From: Sinorhizobium sp. 8-89
GTDB lineage: Bacteria > Pseudomonadota > Alphaproteobacteria > Rhizobiales > Rhizobiaceae
Assembly: GCF_030124325.1 (NCBI RefSeq)
Contig: NZ_JASKLR010000004.1
Coordinates: 1-64,000 of the forward strand
DNA: 64,000 nt
Direction: 5' to 3'
In this document: positions 12,096 to 20,996 of the stretch, piece by piece
Numbering within the stretch: position 1 is the stretch's first letter
Layout of the letters: the number at the start of each line of letters is the position of its first letter
Translations under genes and position numbers: made by a program
The notes under the pieces: model-generated
Databases searched by the model: none
Seen by the model: only the letters and a program-made list of their open reading frames with translations
Told to the model about the DNA's origin: nothing

Positions 12096-12336
12096 TTCGC
12101 CTCTACCGATACCGATGTTTGCGCGCGAGCGCGCGACAGGGAAAGCGTCCCCGCCGGCGCCTGACGATCAAAAAAGCTTGGGACTTCTCGGACATCGGCC
12201 AGTCACCGCTTCGGGGAGCGGAAAGTCGCGGCGTCTCTTAGCGGATCGACGGGCGACGTGCAATGGCAAGGCGACGGAATGCCCGAGGTTCCGGCCGGTG
12301 TTTGGAACCGGTCCTGGGCCTCTCGTCGCCCCCAGG

Positions 12337-12365
12337 TTGCAAGTCCTTGTCCGCAGTGTTATCAA
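12337..12365 (+). promoter_or_regulatory. Possible promoter of the ABC-F leader transcript
   Basis: TTGCAA and TATCAA are separated by exactly 17 bp, four of six matches in each hexamer. A start near 12372 would put the mini-ORF Shine-Dalgarno about 15 nt into the transcript, as in ribosome-controlled attenuators. Confidence 0.35.
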
Positions 12366-12400
12366 CGCACCGCAACTCGATTGATGAAGGAGGGCTGCGC

Positions 12401-12472
12401 GTGATCACATACTTTCGGCACCACCGCCAGCGTGGCCCCGTCTCAGCCCTGCAGATGCGTTTGCAGGGCTGA
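12401..12472 (+). CDS. Possible leader peptide upstream of the ABC-F gene
   Basis: A 23-residue mini-ORF starts with GTG 7 nt after GGAGG (12389-12393). The predicted peptide is basic in the middle (YFRHHRQRG) and ends SALQMRLQG. Its last codons lie in the hairpin AGCCCTGCA...TGCAGGGCT (12445-12473). RQR fits the Arg-x-Arg pattern that stalls ribosomes with macrolides in Erm leaders; that parallel is only suggestive. The mini-ORF ends 214 bp before the ABC-F start. It might be chance: the opposite strand also has a mini-ORF with a good ribosome site. Confidence 0.35.
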   Translation: MITYFRHHRQRGPVSALQMRLQG

Positions 12473-12490
12473 CCAGAGACTGAAGCTCAT
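12443..12490 (-). CDS. Possible 15-codon mini-ORF antisense to the ABC-F leader
   Basis: The minus strand has AGGAGG 8 nt before an ATG at 12490, opening a 15-codon frame, MSFSLWSALQTHLQG. Its Shine-Dalgarno and start are enclosed by GACCAG/CTGGTC arms and its end by the 9-bp palindrome. It points toward lysC, whose start is 348 bp further on. I know no family for it. Confidence 0.3.
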   Translation of the reverse strand: MSFSLWSALQTHLQG

Positions 12491-12686
12491 TCTCATCACC
12501 TCCTGGTCTGCCCAGTCGTCGTGCAGCGCCGAACGATAAGTTCAATGGCGCCGCCTATCGTCATCAAACCGAGCCGAGTGGCCCCAAGCGACGCGTTGAC
12601 GTTCGTATCCGGCCCAGCCGCTTTGCTTCTTCCGCGATTGACGTCGGAAATGCGAAGCCTCAGCTCGGGCAGTCCAGAGAACGACA

Positions 12687-14216
<1,530 letters not shown>

Positions 14217-14224
14217 AGGAGCAC

Positions 14225-14260
14225 CTTGCAGCGTCCCGCCCGCTGGCGGGACGCTGCAAG
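14225..14260 (+). terminator. 16-bp perfect hairpin after the ABC-F gene
   Basis: CTTGCAGCGTCCCGCC pairs perfectly with its inverse around a CGCT loop, starting 9 bp after the stop codon. No T run follows, so it may act as an mRNA 3' stabiliser or a weak terminator rather than a canonical one. Confidence 0.55.
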
Positions 14261-14393
14261 CTCGACCGAAACCAGTGCAGCCGCTTCCGTTCATCGCGTC
14301 CGCTCATCGGCAGCGATAGGCTTCGGGGAAGCGCGATGTCCTAGCACTAACTGCCGCAGTCCCCTTGATCTGAGGAATCGGAAGGGGAGAACG

Positions 14394-14480
14394 ATGGGTG
14401 CGCGATTTCGGGGCGCGTGGCCAACGCGACGGCTGAACGATCCCCTTGACATCGCTCCCGGATCAGCCGACTTCACCTAG
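14394..14480 (+). CDS. Possible 28-codon small ORF upstream of ubiG
   Basis: An ATG at 14394 is preceded by AAGGGGAG at 4-nt spacing and opens a short frame that starts [16 protein letters not shown] and ends in a TAG at 14480, 74 bp before ubiG. The peptide is basic at its start and has no family I recognise. The ribosome site is the main evidence. Confidence 0.25.
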   Translation: MGARFRGAWPTRRLNDPLDIAPGSADFT

Positions 14481-14554
14481 AACAGTTGGAGCGAGATGCA
14501 GCGAAAGCGATATCACAATTCCTCGTCCGCTCTGAACAATACGGAGGCATCCCG

Positions 14555-15301
14555 ATGACCGAGACGGCGCGCACCACGATCGACCAGAGCGAAGTGGACC
14601 GGTTTTCCGCAATGGCGGCGGAATGGTGGGATCCGACCGGCAAGTTTCGTCCGCTGCACAAGTTCAATCCGGTGCGGCTTGCCTATGTCCGCGACAAGGC
14701 GTCGGAACATTTCGGCCGTGACCCCAAGGGCCCGCAGCCGCTCAAAGGTCTGCGGCTGCTCGATATCGGCTGCGGAGGCGGGCTCTTATCCGAACCGATG
14801 GCGCGCATGGGCGCAGATGTTCTCGGGGCAGATGCATCGGAAAAGAATATCGGCATCGCCAAGATCCACGCCGCCGGCAGCGGCGTTTCCGTCGATTATC
14901 GCGCAGTCACCGCAGAGGCGCTCGCCGAAGCCGGCGAAAGCTTCGACATCGTCCTCAATATGGAGGTGGTGGAGCATGTCTCCGATGTCGATTTCTTCGT
15001 CTCCACCTGCGCCCATATGGTTCGGCCCGGCGGGCTGATGTTCATAGCCACGATCAACCGCACAGTGAAAGCCGCGGCGCTCGCGATCTTCGCCGCGGAA
15101 AACCTGTTGCGCTGGCTTCCGCGCGGCACCCACCAGTACGAGAAACTGGTTCGCCCGGAGGAACTCGAAAAACCACTCCAGGCCAGCGGCATGGAAATCG
15201 CCGATCGCACCGGCGTGTTCTTCAACCCGCTCGCAAACCAATGGAACCTGTCGAGGGACATGGACGTCAATTACATGATCGTCGCCAAGCGGCCGGTCTG
15301 A
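14555..15301 (+). CDS. ubiG: Ubiquinone biosynthesis O-methyltransferase UbiG
   Basis: Performs the two O-methylations of the ubiquinone pathway with S-adenosylmethionine. The 248-residue length is standard. Motif I is [20 protein letters not shown] (about residues 66-85), the hallmark of UbiG, followed by the post-motif [11 protein letters not shown] use the ATG at 14555 because GGAGG lies 7 nt upstream and the conserved N-terminus ([20 protein letters not shown]) begins shortly after; an in-frame ATG at 14486 lacks such support. It probably forms its own transcript; the next genes are on the other strand. Confidence 0.97.
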   Translation: MTETARTTIDQSEVDRFSAMAAEWWDPTGKFRPLHKFNPVRLAYVRDKASEHFGRDPKGPQPLKGLRLLDIGCGGGLLSEPMARMGADVLGADASEKNIGIAKIHAAGSGVSVDYRAVTAEALAEAGESFDIVLNMEVVEHVSDVDFFVSTCAHMVRPGGLMFIATINRTVKAAALAIFAAENLLRWLPRGTHQYEKLVRPEELEKPLQASGMEIADRTGVFFNPLANQWNLSRDMDVNYMIVAKRPV

Positions 15302-15480
15302 CCTAAGGGCGTGGCTCTTACCCTCCCAACCCCTTCCCGCAGGTAGGAGGAGCTGCTCGGTTTGCGCCTCCATGTCGACCTTCTGCGCCTGACAACCCGC
15401 TTGAAATTGCAGGAGATCGCAGCGGGGACTTCGCCCCTCCCCTTGTGGGGAAGGATCTCTGGGTCGACCAAATTGTCGTG
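15302..15480. repeat. Intergenic region with rhizobial-type G/C-rich repeat arms
   Basis: Between convergent genes. It contains CCCTCCCAACCCCTTCCCGC and, 130 bp on, CCCTCCCCTTGTGGGGAAGG, a short inverted repeat with a hairpin on the minus strand that could end the DUF1178 transcript. Similar C-run/G-run arms are common in rhizobial intergenic repeats; family assignment is uncertain. Confidence 0.35.
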
Positions 15481-15490
15481 ACTATCACCC

Positions 15491-15919
15491 TCAGTTGGCA
15501 TCATCCGGCAGCACCGGCAAGGGTGCGATCTCGATGCCTTCTTCCAGAAGTGCGATCGCCTCGTCCGCGCTTGCCTTGCCGATCAGCCCGCGCTGCTCGG
15601 CCTCGCCATAATGGATCCTGCGCGCTTCTTCCGGAAAACGTTCGCCGACGTCCTCGGCATTCTCGCGGATCGAATTGACCAGTTCGCGGATCTTGGCAAT
15701 CGTCTCCTTCTGGGCCCGATCCATCACGAGCGCGCGCGTCGTCTCTTTCTTGCGCGCGGTCGAGACCGCCGGCGCCATCAACTGTTTGCTGACAGAGCCA
15801 GAGCCGCAGGTGGGACAGGTAACCAGATGCCGTTCGACCTGGGAGTCGAAGTCGTCGCTCGACGCAAACCAGCCTTCGAAGTCATGGCCGTCATCGCACG
15901 AGAGGTTGTAACGGATCAC
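15491..15919 (-). CDS. DUF1178 family protein
   Basis: A 142-residue protein of unknown function found in alphaproteobacteria. Its first 40 residues look like a small metal-binding knuckle (C8, H12, then CPTCG at 35-39), reminiscent of zinc ribbons. The tail is Glu-rich and helical. Its start codon overlaps the stop of the upstream amidohydrolase gene by 4 bp (ATGA), so the two are co-translated. The pair with a nitrilase-family enzyme next to glutaredoxin 3 is usual in rhizobia and suggests a shared housekeeping or repair role; no specific function is known. Confidence 0.88.
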   Translation of the reverse strand: MIRYNLSCDDGHDFEGWFASSDDFDSQVERHLVTCPTCGSGSVSKQLMAPAVSTARKKETTRALVMDRAQKETIAKIRELVNSIRENAEDVGERFPEEARRIHYGEAEQRGLIGKASADEAIALLEEGIEIAPLPVLPDDAN

Positions 15920-16773
15920 GCTGCAACGCCCCCTTTCCCAGTCGGCGCCACCTCGTCCAGCACGAAAGTGCGGGCGTTCCTGAGATTGGGTATTTTCGCC
16001 CGCGCGCCGTGCACCGCGGCAACGTCGATCTCGGCGAAGATGATCCCCTCTCCGGTGGGCCCGGCCTCAGCCAGCACCCTGCCCCAGGGGTCGATAATCA
16101 TCGAATGGCCAAAGGTTTCACGGCCATCCTCATGCTCTCCGGCCTGCGCGGCGGCGATGACGAAAAACCCGTTCTCGATGGCGCGGGCGCGCAGCAGAAT
16201 CTCCCAATGCGCTTCGCCGGTCTGCCGGGTGAAGGCTGCGGGCACCGACATGATCTCGGCGCCGGCAACGGCCTGCTGACGGAAGAGCTCGGGGAAGCGG
16301 ACGTCGTAACAGATGGAAAAGCCCAGCTTGCCGAAGGAAAGATCGGCGATACGCGCGGTAGCACCTGGGCGGTACGCCGCGCTTTCGCGCCAGCTTTCGC
16401 CGTTCTCCAGATCCACATCGAACATATGGATCTTGTCGTAGTCGCAGATCTTGACCCCGTCCGGGCCGAAGAGAAAGCCGCGATTGGCGATCTTGCCGTC
16501 GGAAAGTCCAATCGGTGTCGAGCCTACATGAAGATAGACGCCAAGTTCGCCGGCAAGGTTCGCAGCCGCGCGGACGACGATATCGTTCGCCTCGTCCTTC
16601 AGCACGGACCGAAGCCCCGCCCGATCGCGCTGGATCGCGCCGGTCATTTCAGGTGTCTGGATATAGGTCGCGCCACGAGCGGCCGCTTCGCGCACGAGCT
16701 TCGCCATGGTTTCCGCGTTTCTGGCGGGATCGACGCCGGAGCACATCTGGACGGCAGCAGCTTTGAAACTCAT
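15916..16773 (-). CDS. Carbon-nitrogen hydrolase (nitrilase superfamily, Nit-like amidase)
   Basis: A cytosolic 285-residue hydrolase with the nitrilase-fold triad in place: E42 (TPEMTGA), K114 (YDKIHMFD) and C155 (FSICYDVRFPE). The SICYDVRFPELFRQ sequence is close to the Nit1/NitA group, which removes deaminated glutathione, a side product of transaminases; the neighbouring glutaredoxin gene fits a glutathione link, but substrate assignment is inference. A 4-bp overlap ties it to the DUF1178 gene downstream. It lies 90 bp after the grxC stop. Confidence 0.92.
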   Translation of the reverse strand: MSFKAAAVQMCSGVDPARNAETMAKLVREAAARGATYIQTPEMTGAIQRDRAGLRSVLKDEANDIVVRAAANLAGELGVYLHVGSTPIGLSDGKIANRGFLFGPDGVKICDYDKIHMFDVDLENGESWRESAAYRPGATARIADLSFGKLGFSICYDVRFPELFRQQAVAGAEIMSVPAAFTRQTGEAHWEILLRARAIENGFFVIAAAQAGEHEDGRETFGHSMIIDPWGRVLAEAGPTGEGIIFAEIDVAAVHGARAKIPNLRNARTFVLDEVAPTGKGGVAA

Positions 16774-16863
16774 CTTTTTCTCCCCGTAGCCATCCTTGCG
16801 CCCACTAAGGCTTGGACGTTTTGCGGTGACGGCGCATCAGGTCCCTGGAGCGCCCTTCGCGCG

Positions 16864-17121
16864 CTAGGCTGCGAGCAGTTCATCGAGCTTGCCGGCACGG
16901 TCGAGCGCATGCAGGTCGTCGCAGCCACCGACGTGGAGGTCGTTGATGAAAATCTGCGGAAACGTCGTGCCGCCGTTGGATTTTTCGATCATCGTCTGGC
17001 GCATGCCCGGATCATAGGTTGCATCGTGTTCGACGTAGGGGACGCCCTTGGTTTCGAGCAGTTTCTTTGCCGCCGAGCAATAGCCGCAGAACTGACGCGT
17101 ATAAATGACGACCGAAGCCAT
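16864..17121 (-). CDS. grxC: Glutaredoxin 3
   Basis: An 85-residue dithiol glutaredoxin that reduces protein disulfides and glutathione mixed disulfides. The CGYC active site is at 12-15 and the cis-proline motif TFPQIFI is present. The ATG at 17121 gives the normal length and the typical beginning (ASVVIYTRQFCGYC); an in-frame codon 36 bp upstream would add an unrelated extension. It lies downstream of comF and a RIME element and upstream of the amidohydrolase/DUF1178 pair on the same strand. Confidence 0.96.
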   Translation of the reverse strand: MASVVIYTRQFCGYCSAAKKLLETKGVPYVEHDATYDPGMRQTMIEKSNGGTTFPQIFINDLHVGGCDDLHALDRAGKLDELLAA

Positions 17122-17163
17122 GATCCTGAACCGCTCCTTAACATCGATGCCGGACATCTGCCG

Positions 17164-17264
17164 CTACATGCTTCCTTGAGTTCGCTTCCCATTCAAGGAA
17201 GCATGTAGCATTTCAAGGTGCTACAGCGACCTTTGCGCGCTTTATCAGACGCGCGGCGCTGTAG
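17164..17264 (+). repeat. RIME1-type element, copy 2
   Basis: Palindrome A (CTACATGCTTCCTTGA ... TCAAGGAAGCATGTAG) is followed by palindrome B (CTACAGCGACC ... GGCGCTGTAG). The B arm ends exactly one base before the comF stop codon. A-arm changes are compensatory (CTACATGC/GCATGTAG), suggesting that pairing is kept. Confidence 0.8.
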
Positions 17265-18041
17265 TCATATAGGACCGGACATTGCTCTTGCAAAGGTCAA
17301 AACCGTGACGTCCCCGGCCCCTGCCCGCTTCAGCGCGCGGGTGGCGGCCGAGACGGTTGCACCGGTCGTATATACATCGTCCACGAGCACAATTCTTTTC
17401 CCGCTGAGAACCGGTCTGCCGCTTTCAGGGACGACGAAGACGCCGCGGACATTCTCCTCACGCGCCCGGGTGCCGAGGCCGACCTGTCGGCTGGTGCGTT
17501 TGATGCGACGAAGCACGTCCGGCCGATAGGGTTTTCCCGCATGCGCCGCAACGACGCGCGCGAGTTCCGCGGCCTGGTTGAACTTTCGCCGCCAGAGGCG
17601 GAATGCATGCAGCGGAACCGGCAGGATCATGTCGGCCGCCGCCACCGCTCCGTCGCTCGCACGGATCATCCATTCGCCCATCATCGGCGCCAGATCGGTC
17701 CGGTCGCGGTATTTCAAACCGTGGACAAGGTCGCGCACGACACCTTCGTGGATCGCGACTGAGCGAAGCCGGTCGAAGACGGGCGGCTCGGCGATCGCTT
17801 CGGGAGAGACGGCACCCGGTCCAGGGTCGAAAGCAAAGGGAAGCCCCAGGATCTCACAATAGGGCCGCTCGATCAGCCGAAGGCCTGACCAGCAAGCCGG
17901 GCAAACAGCGTGATGATGGCCGGTCAACCGGCCGCAGCCGCAGCAGACCGGCGGAAAGACGATGCCGGCGGCCTCGCTCCCGAACCGGCGCAACAGCGCC
18001 GCCCAGCGCAGGGCCCGATTTCGCCATCCTTCCGGTTCCAT
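17265..18041 (-). CDS. ComF family phosphoribosyltransferase-like protein
   Basis: Related to ComF/GntX, proteins with a zinc ribbon and a type I phosphoribosyltransferase fold that, in naturally competent bacteria, help process incoming single-stranded DNA. A Cys-rich knuckle is near the N-terminus (C33, C34, C36, C47, C50) and the PRPP loop is near the C-terminus (RIVLVDDVYTTGATV). Start choice is uncertain: ATG at 18041 gives 258 residues and leaves room for a promoter opposite the divergent methyltransferase; ATG at 18077 or 18110 would lengthen it. The role in rhizobia is unknown. Confidence 0.85.
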   Translation of the reverse strand: MEPEGWRNRALRWAALLRRFGSEAAGIVFPPVCCGCGRLTGHHHAVCPACWSGLRLIERPYCEILGLPFAFDPGPGAVSPEAIAEPPVFDRLRSVAIHEGVVRDLVHGLKYRDRTDLAPMMGEWMIRASDGAVAAADMILPVPLHAFRLWRRKFNQAAELARVVAAHAGKPYRPDVLRRIKRTSRQVGLGTRAREENVRGVFVVPESGRPVLSGKRIVLVDDVYTTGATVSAATRALKRAGAGDVTVLTFARAMSGPI

Positions 18042-18099
18042 ATGGTTGACTTTGTCCACGTCAGGGTTTCTTTGCATCCGTGATTTCGGAGAGAGTATC

Positions 18100-18987
18100 G
18101 TGGAAATCATCTTTGACCAGAGCCTCGTTGAGGCTCGCCGCCACAGGGCCCTGCTTCACGCCGATGAGAAGGCGACCTTCCTGCTCGATATCGTGGCACG
18201 GGAGCTCGCCGACCGTGTGAGTGTGGTCGAGCGGCAGTTCGATCGAGCGTTGGAATTGCACGGTTACACCGGGCTCACAGCCGAGTGCCTTGCGGCGACA
18301 GGCAAGGTCGGAACCATCGAGAGGGTGGAAACAGACAAGGGCTTCGGTTCCGCCGATCAACCTGTTACGGTCGCCCCACTGGAGCAGATTCCCGCCGCGC
18401 CGGAATCCCTCAACCTTGTCGTGTCGCCGCTTTCGCTGCATCTGACCAACGATACGCCCGGAGTTTTCATTCAGGCCCGTCGGGTATTGAAGCCGGATGG
18501 CCTGTTCCTCGCGGCGATCCCGGGGAGCGGCACGCTGCAGGAGCTTCGCGACACGCTTCTGGCGGCCGAAGCCGAACTGACCGGCGGAGCAAGCCCAAGG
18601 GTCATTCCGTTTGCCGACGTCCGCGAAATGGGCGCCCTGCTGCAGCGAGCTGGCTTTGCCCTGCCGGTCGCAGACGCCGAAACCTATACGGTCCGTTACG
18701 ATTCCCTCTTCGGCTTGCTTAGGGACCTGAGGGCCATGGGCATGGCCAACCCGCTGGCGGCGCGAAGCCGCGTGCCCGTCTCCCGACGGTTCTTCCTGAG
18801 GGCGGCCGAGCTCTACGCGGAGCGCTTCTCCGACCCCGACGGCCGCGTTCGCGCAACATTTTCGATCATCTACATCTCCGGCTGGGCACCGCACGAGAGC
18901 CAGCAAAAGCCTTTGAGACCCGGCTCCGCGAAGCAAAGGCTGTCCGAGGCGCTGGGCGTCGATGAACATCCATTGAAAGAGAAGTGA
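18100..18987 (+). CDS. NDUFAF5-like methyltransferase-fold protein
   Basis: A 295-residue protein resembling the alphaproteobacterial relatives of NDUFAF5, a factor for assembly of respiratory complex I. The C-terminal half (LSLHLTNDTPGVFIQARRVL, then PDGLFLAAIPG and a tail with SGWAPHESQQKPLRPGSAKQ) is typical. The usual glycine-rich SAM-binding motif I is not recognisable; the expected place reads VVERQFDRALELHGYTGLTA. The GTG start at 18100 is supported by GGAGAG 7 nt upstream and by the conserved N-terminus EIIFDQSLVEARRHRAL. It is divergent from comF. Loss of motif I could mean altered cofactor use. Confidence 0.85.
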   Translation: MEIIFDQSLVEARRHRALLHADEKATFLLDIVARELADRVSVVERQFDRALELHGYTGLTAECLAATGKVGTIERVETDKGFGSADQPVTVAPLEQIPAAPESLNLVVSPLSLHLTNDTPGVFIQARRVLKPDGLFLAAIPGSGTLQELRDTLLAAEAELTGGASPRVIPFADVREMGALLQRAGFALPVADAETYTVRYDSLFGLLRDLRAMGMANPLAARSRVPVSRRFFLRAAELYAERFSDPDGRVRATFSIIYISGWAPHESQQKPLRPGSAKQRLSEALGVDEHPLKEK

Positions 18988-19063
18988 GACAACGCTGCGT
19001 CGCGCGCCTCGTCATGCGCAAACGATGCGGTAGCACTTTGACTGCTCCCGCGTTTCGTTCAGC

Positions 19064-19384
19064 TCAGCATCCGCTTTTGCTGCCATCCGCATCGATGATG
19101 CAGACGGCCCCCGGAGTCTCCTGCAGCACACTGCGGCGGACCGTGTAGCGCCGGCTGGTGCCGTTCGAGGGAATCGAGCCGGTCGAAATATTGTCGTACT
19201 CCATCGGCGTATTCGCCAACATGCGCTTGTCCGTCTTTGACGACAGCATCGGCGTGAGGATCAGCGTCAGCGCGATCACCGCCGTTCCGAACAGCAGCGA
19301 CAGATTGAGCACGCCCGTCCGGCGGGCCTGGGTCGCCGCCAGATCCTTGTCCTGAACTGTCCTCCAGAAATCTTCGTCCACCAT
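19064..19384 (-). CDS. Small single-pass membrane protein, unknown
   Basis: A 106-residue hypothetical protein starting MVDEDFWRTVQDKDLAATQ. One hydrophobic segment (about 27-48, LNLSLLFGTAVIALTLILTP) is followed by a polar, probably periplasmic tail ending in ADGSKSGC. The ATG at 19384 was chosen because the sequence upstream has poor coding character. No family recognised. Confidence 0.6.
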   Translation of the reverse strand: MVDEDFWRTVQDKDLAATQARRTGVLNLSLLFGTAVIALTLILTPMLSSKTDKRMLANTPMEYDNISTGSIPSNGTSRRYTVRRSVLQETPGAVCIIDADGSKSGC

Positions 19385-19623
19385 CCCAGCCTCGCAAACA
19401 CGTAAAGAGCGGCGGGCGAAAGCATCCTTCCCAAGCCTCGACCTGACCACACCTGCTCGAAACCGGTGCCACGCCAGAAGCCGTCGAGCACCGAAACTGA
19501 TGGCCCTATCATTGCAGAAGGGTGATAAACTTTTGATTAATAAAGTGTGAGATTTTCCGCTAAAATTCGAGCTTTTACGGGACCAAAGCGATCAGGCAAG
19601 GCTCCAGCCGAGGGTTGGACCGG

Positions 19624-20037
19624 TCAAAGCAAATCCATCAGAAACGGAATCAGCGGCTCGTCTGCGGGAGGCATCGGATAGTCGCGCAGCGCCTTCGGCC
19701 GCACCCACTTGATCGTCTGGCCCTCGCGCCCCTCGGCGAAGCCTTCGTAGCGCCGGCATACATAAAGCGGCATCAGCAGATGGAAGTCGTCATAGCTGTG
19801 GCTCGCGAAGGTGAGCGGCGCAAGACATGCGACCTTGGTGCGGATGCCGAGCTCCTCTTCAAGCTCCCGGATCAGCGTCACCTCGGGCGTTTCACCCGGC
19901 TCCACCTTGCCCCCCGGAAACTCCCAGAGCCCGGCAAGCGGCTTTCCTTCCGGACGCTGCGCCAGGAGAATGCGGCCGTCGGAATCGACCAGCGCGCAGG
20001 CCGCAACCAGCACGATCTTCTTTCCCTGCATATCCAT
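19624..20037 (-). CDS. mutT: 8-oxo-dGTP diphosphatase MutT (Nudix hydrolase)
   Basis: Removes oxidised guanine nucleotides from the pool and so prevents A:T to C:G errors. The 137-residue protein carries a full Nudix box at about 42-64 (GGKVEPGE, then RELEEELG), with a normal N-terminal strand for substrate binding (LLAQRPEGKPLAGLWEFPGG). Length and motif spacing match the MutT group. It follows the GNAT gene on the same strand with a RIME element between them. Confidence 0.93.
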   Translation of the reverse strand: MDMQGKKIVLVAACALVDSDGRILLAQRPEGKPLAGLWEFPGGKVEPGETPEVTLIRELEEELGIRTKVACLAPLTFASHSYDDFHLLMPLYVCRRYEGFAEGREGQTIKWVRPKALRDYPMPPADEPLIPFLMDLL

Positions 20038-20052
20038 TCCTCAGCCCCTTCG

Positions 20053-20150
20053 GCATGTTTCCTTAAATCGGAGCCGATTTAAGGGCAAAACATGCAATTC
20101 AAAGTGCTACAGCGACCTTTGTACGTCTGAAGAGACGCAGGGCGCTGTAG
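20053..20150 (+). repeat. RIME1-type element, copy 3
   Basis: Palindrome A (GCATGTTTCCTTAAATCG ... catgc) plus palindrome B (CTACAGCGACC ... GGCGCTGTAG). The B palindrome is translated: it encodes the last 13 residues and the stop codon of the GNAT gene at 20107. Confidence 0.8.
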
Positions 20151-20952
20151 GTGTCCGATAGAGATAGCGATAGACTTCGGTGAAGCCGGCCCTGCGGTAA
20201 AGTTCGACCGCCGGCTCGTTTTCGGCCTCCACCTGCAGCCAAGCCTTCTTCGCGCCCTTGAGCCGTGCCCAGCGGAGCGACGCATCGAGCAGCGCCGAAC
20301 CGACGCCCTTTCGGCGCACGGCCTCGGCCACCGCGAACTGCATGATGCCGGCAAGATCATTGTCCTGAACTACCAGCGACACCGCGGTCGGACCGATCTC
20401 GAGGTCTTCGAACAGGAACAGACCGCATTCCGGTTTGATGGCATTGATGATTTCGGTGAGCGCCGCCTTGGTCTGCGGCTCCTCCTTGCCGATCAGGATA
20501 CGCGCATCGACGAAGCGGCCTATATCCTTGATCGGGAGGTGATCGATGCCATCGCTGAAGTCGCGCTCGGCGAGATCGGCCGTCAGCACCAGGCTGTGTC
20601 CGAATGCGGCCCAGTCTTCATTGTCCATGTAGGCGATCAGTTGCGGCGGCGTCAGCGGCGTCTGGCGAACCGTGAGCGGACGACCGTAGTCGGAGAAGCG
20701 CTTGCCTGCCTTTTCAAGCCGGATGGCGATGTCGCGGTAATCCGACGGATCAAGCGGATTGACGGAGTTCAGACGTTTGGAAGCGTGTCCGGCCGTAAGA
20801 CGGATCAGCCAGCTGCCGTCGTATTGAACGTTCGCAGACGGCCAGGCGCGGAAGCCGACGGCTTCCAGCCGGCGCACACTCGGAAGGTCAACCATGATCG
20901 TTTCCCCAACCGCCGCGCCTTCCGTCGGCGGCCGCCTGTCGTTCGATGTCAT
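20107..20952 (-). CDS. GNAT family N-acetyltransferase
   Basis: A 281-residue protein whose second half (about 140-265) is a GNAT fold: the acetyl-CoA loop is visible as VRRKGVGSALL, followed by KAWLQVEAENEPAVELYRRA and FTEVYRYLYR. The N-terminal half is a second, less clear domain. The substrate is unknown. The C-terminus is odd: the final residues (APCVSSDVQRSL) and the TAG stop come from a RIME repeat, and an unrelated gene at 53.6 kb ends with almost the same tail. Spacing to argJ upstream is 45 bp, so it may be co-transcribed with argJ. Confidence 0.88.
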   Translation of the reverse strand: MTSNDRRPPTEGAAVGETIMVDLPSVRRLEAVGFRAWPSANVQYDGSWLIRLTAGHASKRLNSVNPLDPSDYRDIAIRLEKAGKRFSDYGRPLTVRQTPLTPPQLIAYMDNEDWAAFGHSLVLTADLAERDFSDGIDHLPIKDIGRFVDARILIGKEEPQTKAALTEIINAIKPECGLFLFEDLEIGPTAVSLVVQDNDLAGIMQFAVAEAVRRKGVGSALLDASLRWARLKGAKKAWLQVEAENEPAVELYRRAGFTEVYRYLYRTPTAPCVSSDVQRSL

Positions 20953-20996
20953 TCGCCCTTAACCCCGGGTCCCGGATACCGCATCACGCGAAATCG

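Larger units (their letters stand above)
12096..12686. other. 591-bp intergenic region between divergent lysC and ABC-F gene
   Basis: Unusually long for this gene-dense window. It contains a possible rightward promoter (12337-12365), a 23-codon GTG-started mini-ORF with a strong Shine-Dalgarno (12401-12472), a 9-bp hairpin overlapping its end, an anti-Shine-Dalgarno stretch (12497-12504), and on the opposite strand a 15-codon mini-ORF (12443-12490). The rest (12096-12336 and 12505-12686) shows nothing I can name. Confidence 0.55.
14217..14554. other. Intergenic region before ubiG
   Basis: Holds the hairpin at 14225-14260, a possible 28-codon ORF (14394-14480), and a TTGACA at 14446-14451 that could be the ubiG -35, although no good -10 is seen 17 bp further on. 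Confidence 0.4.
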
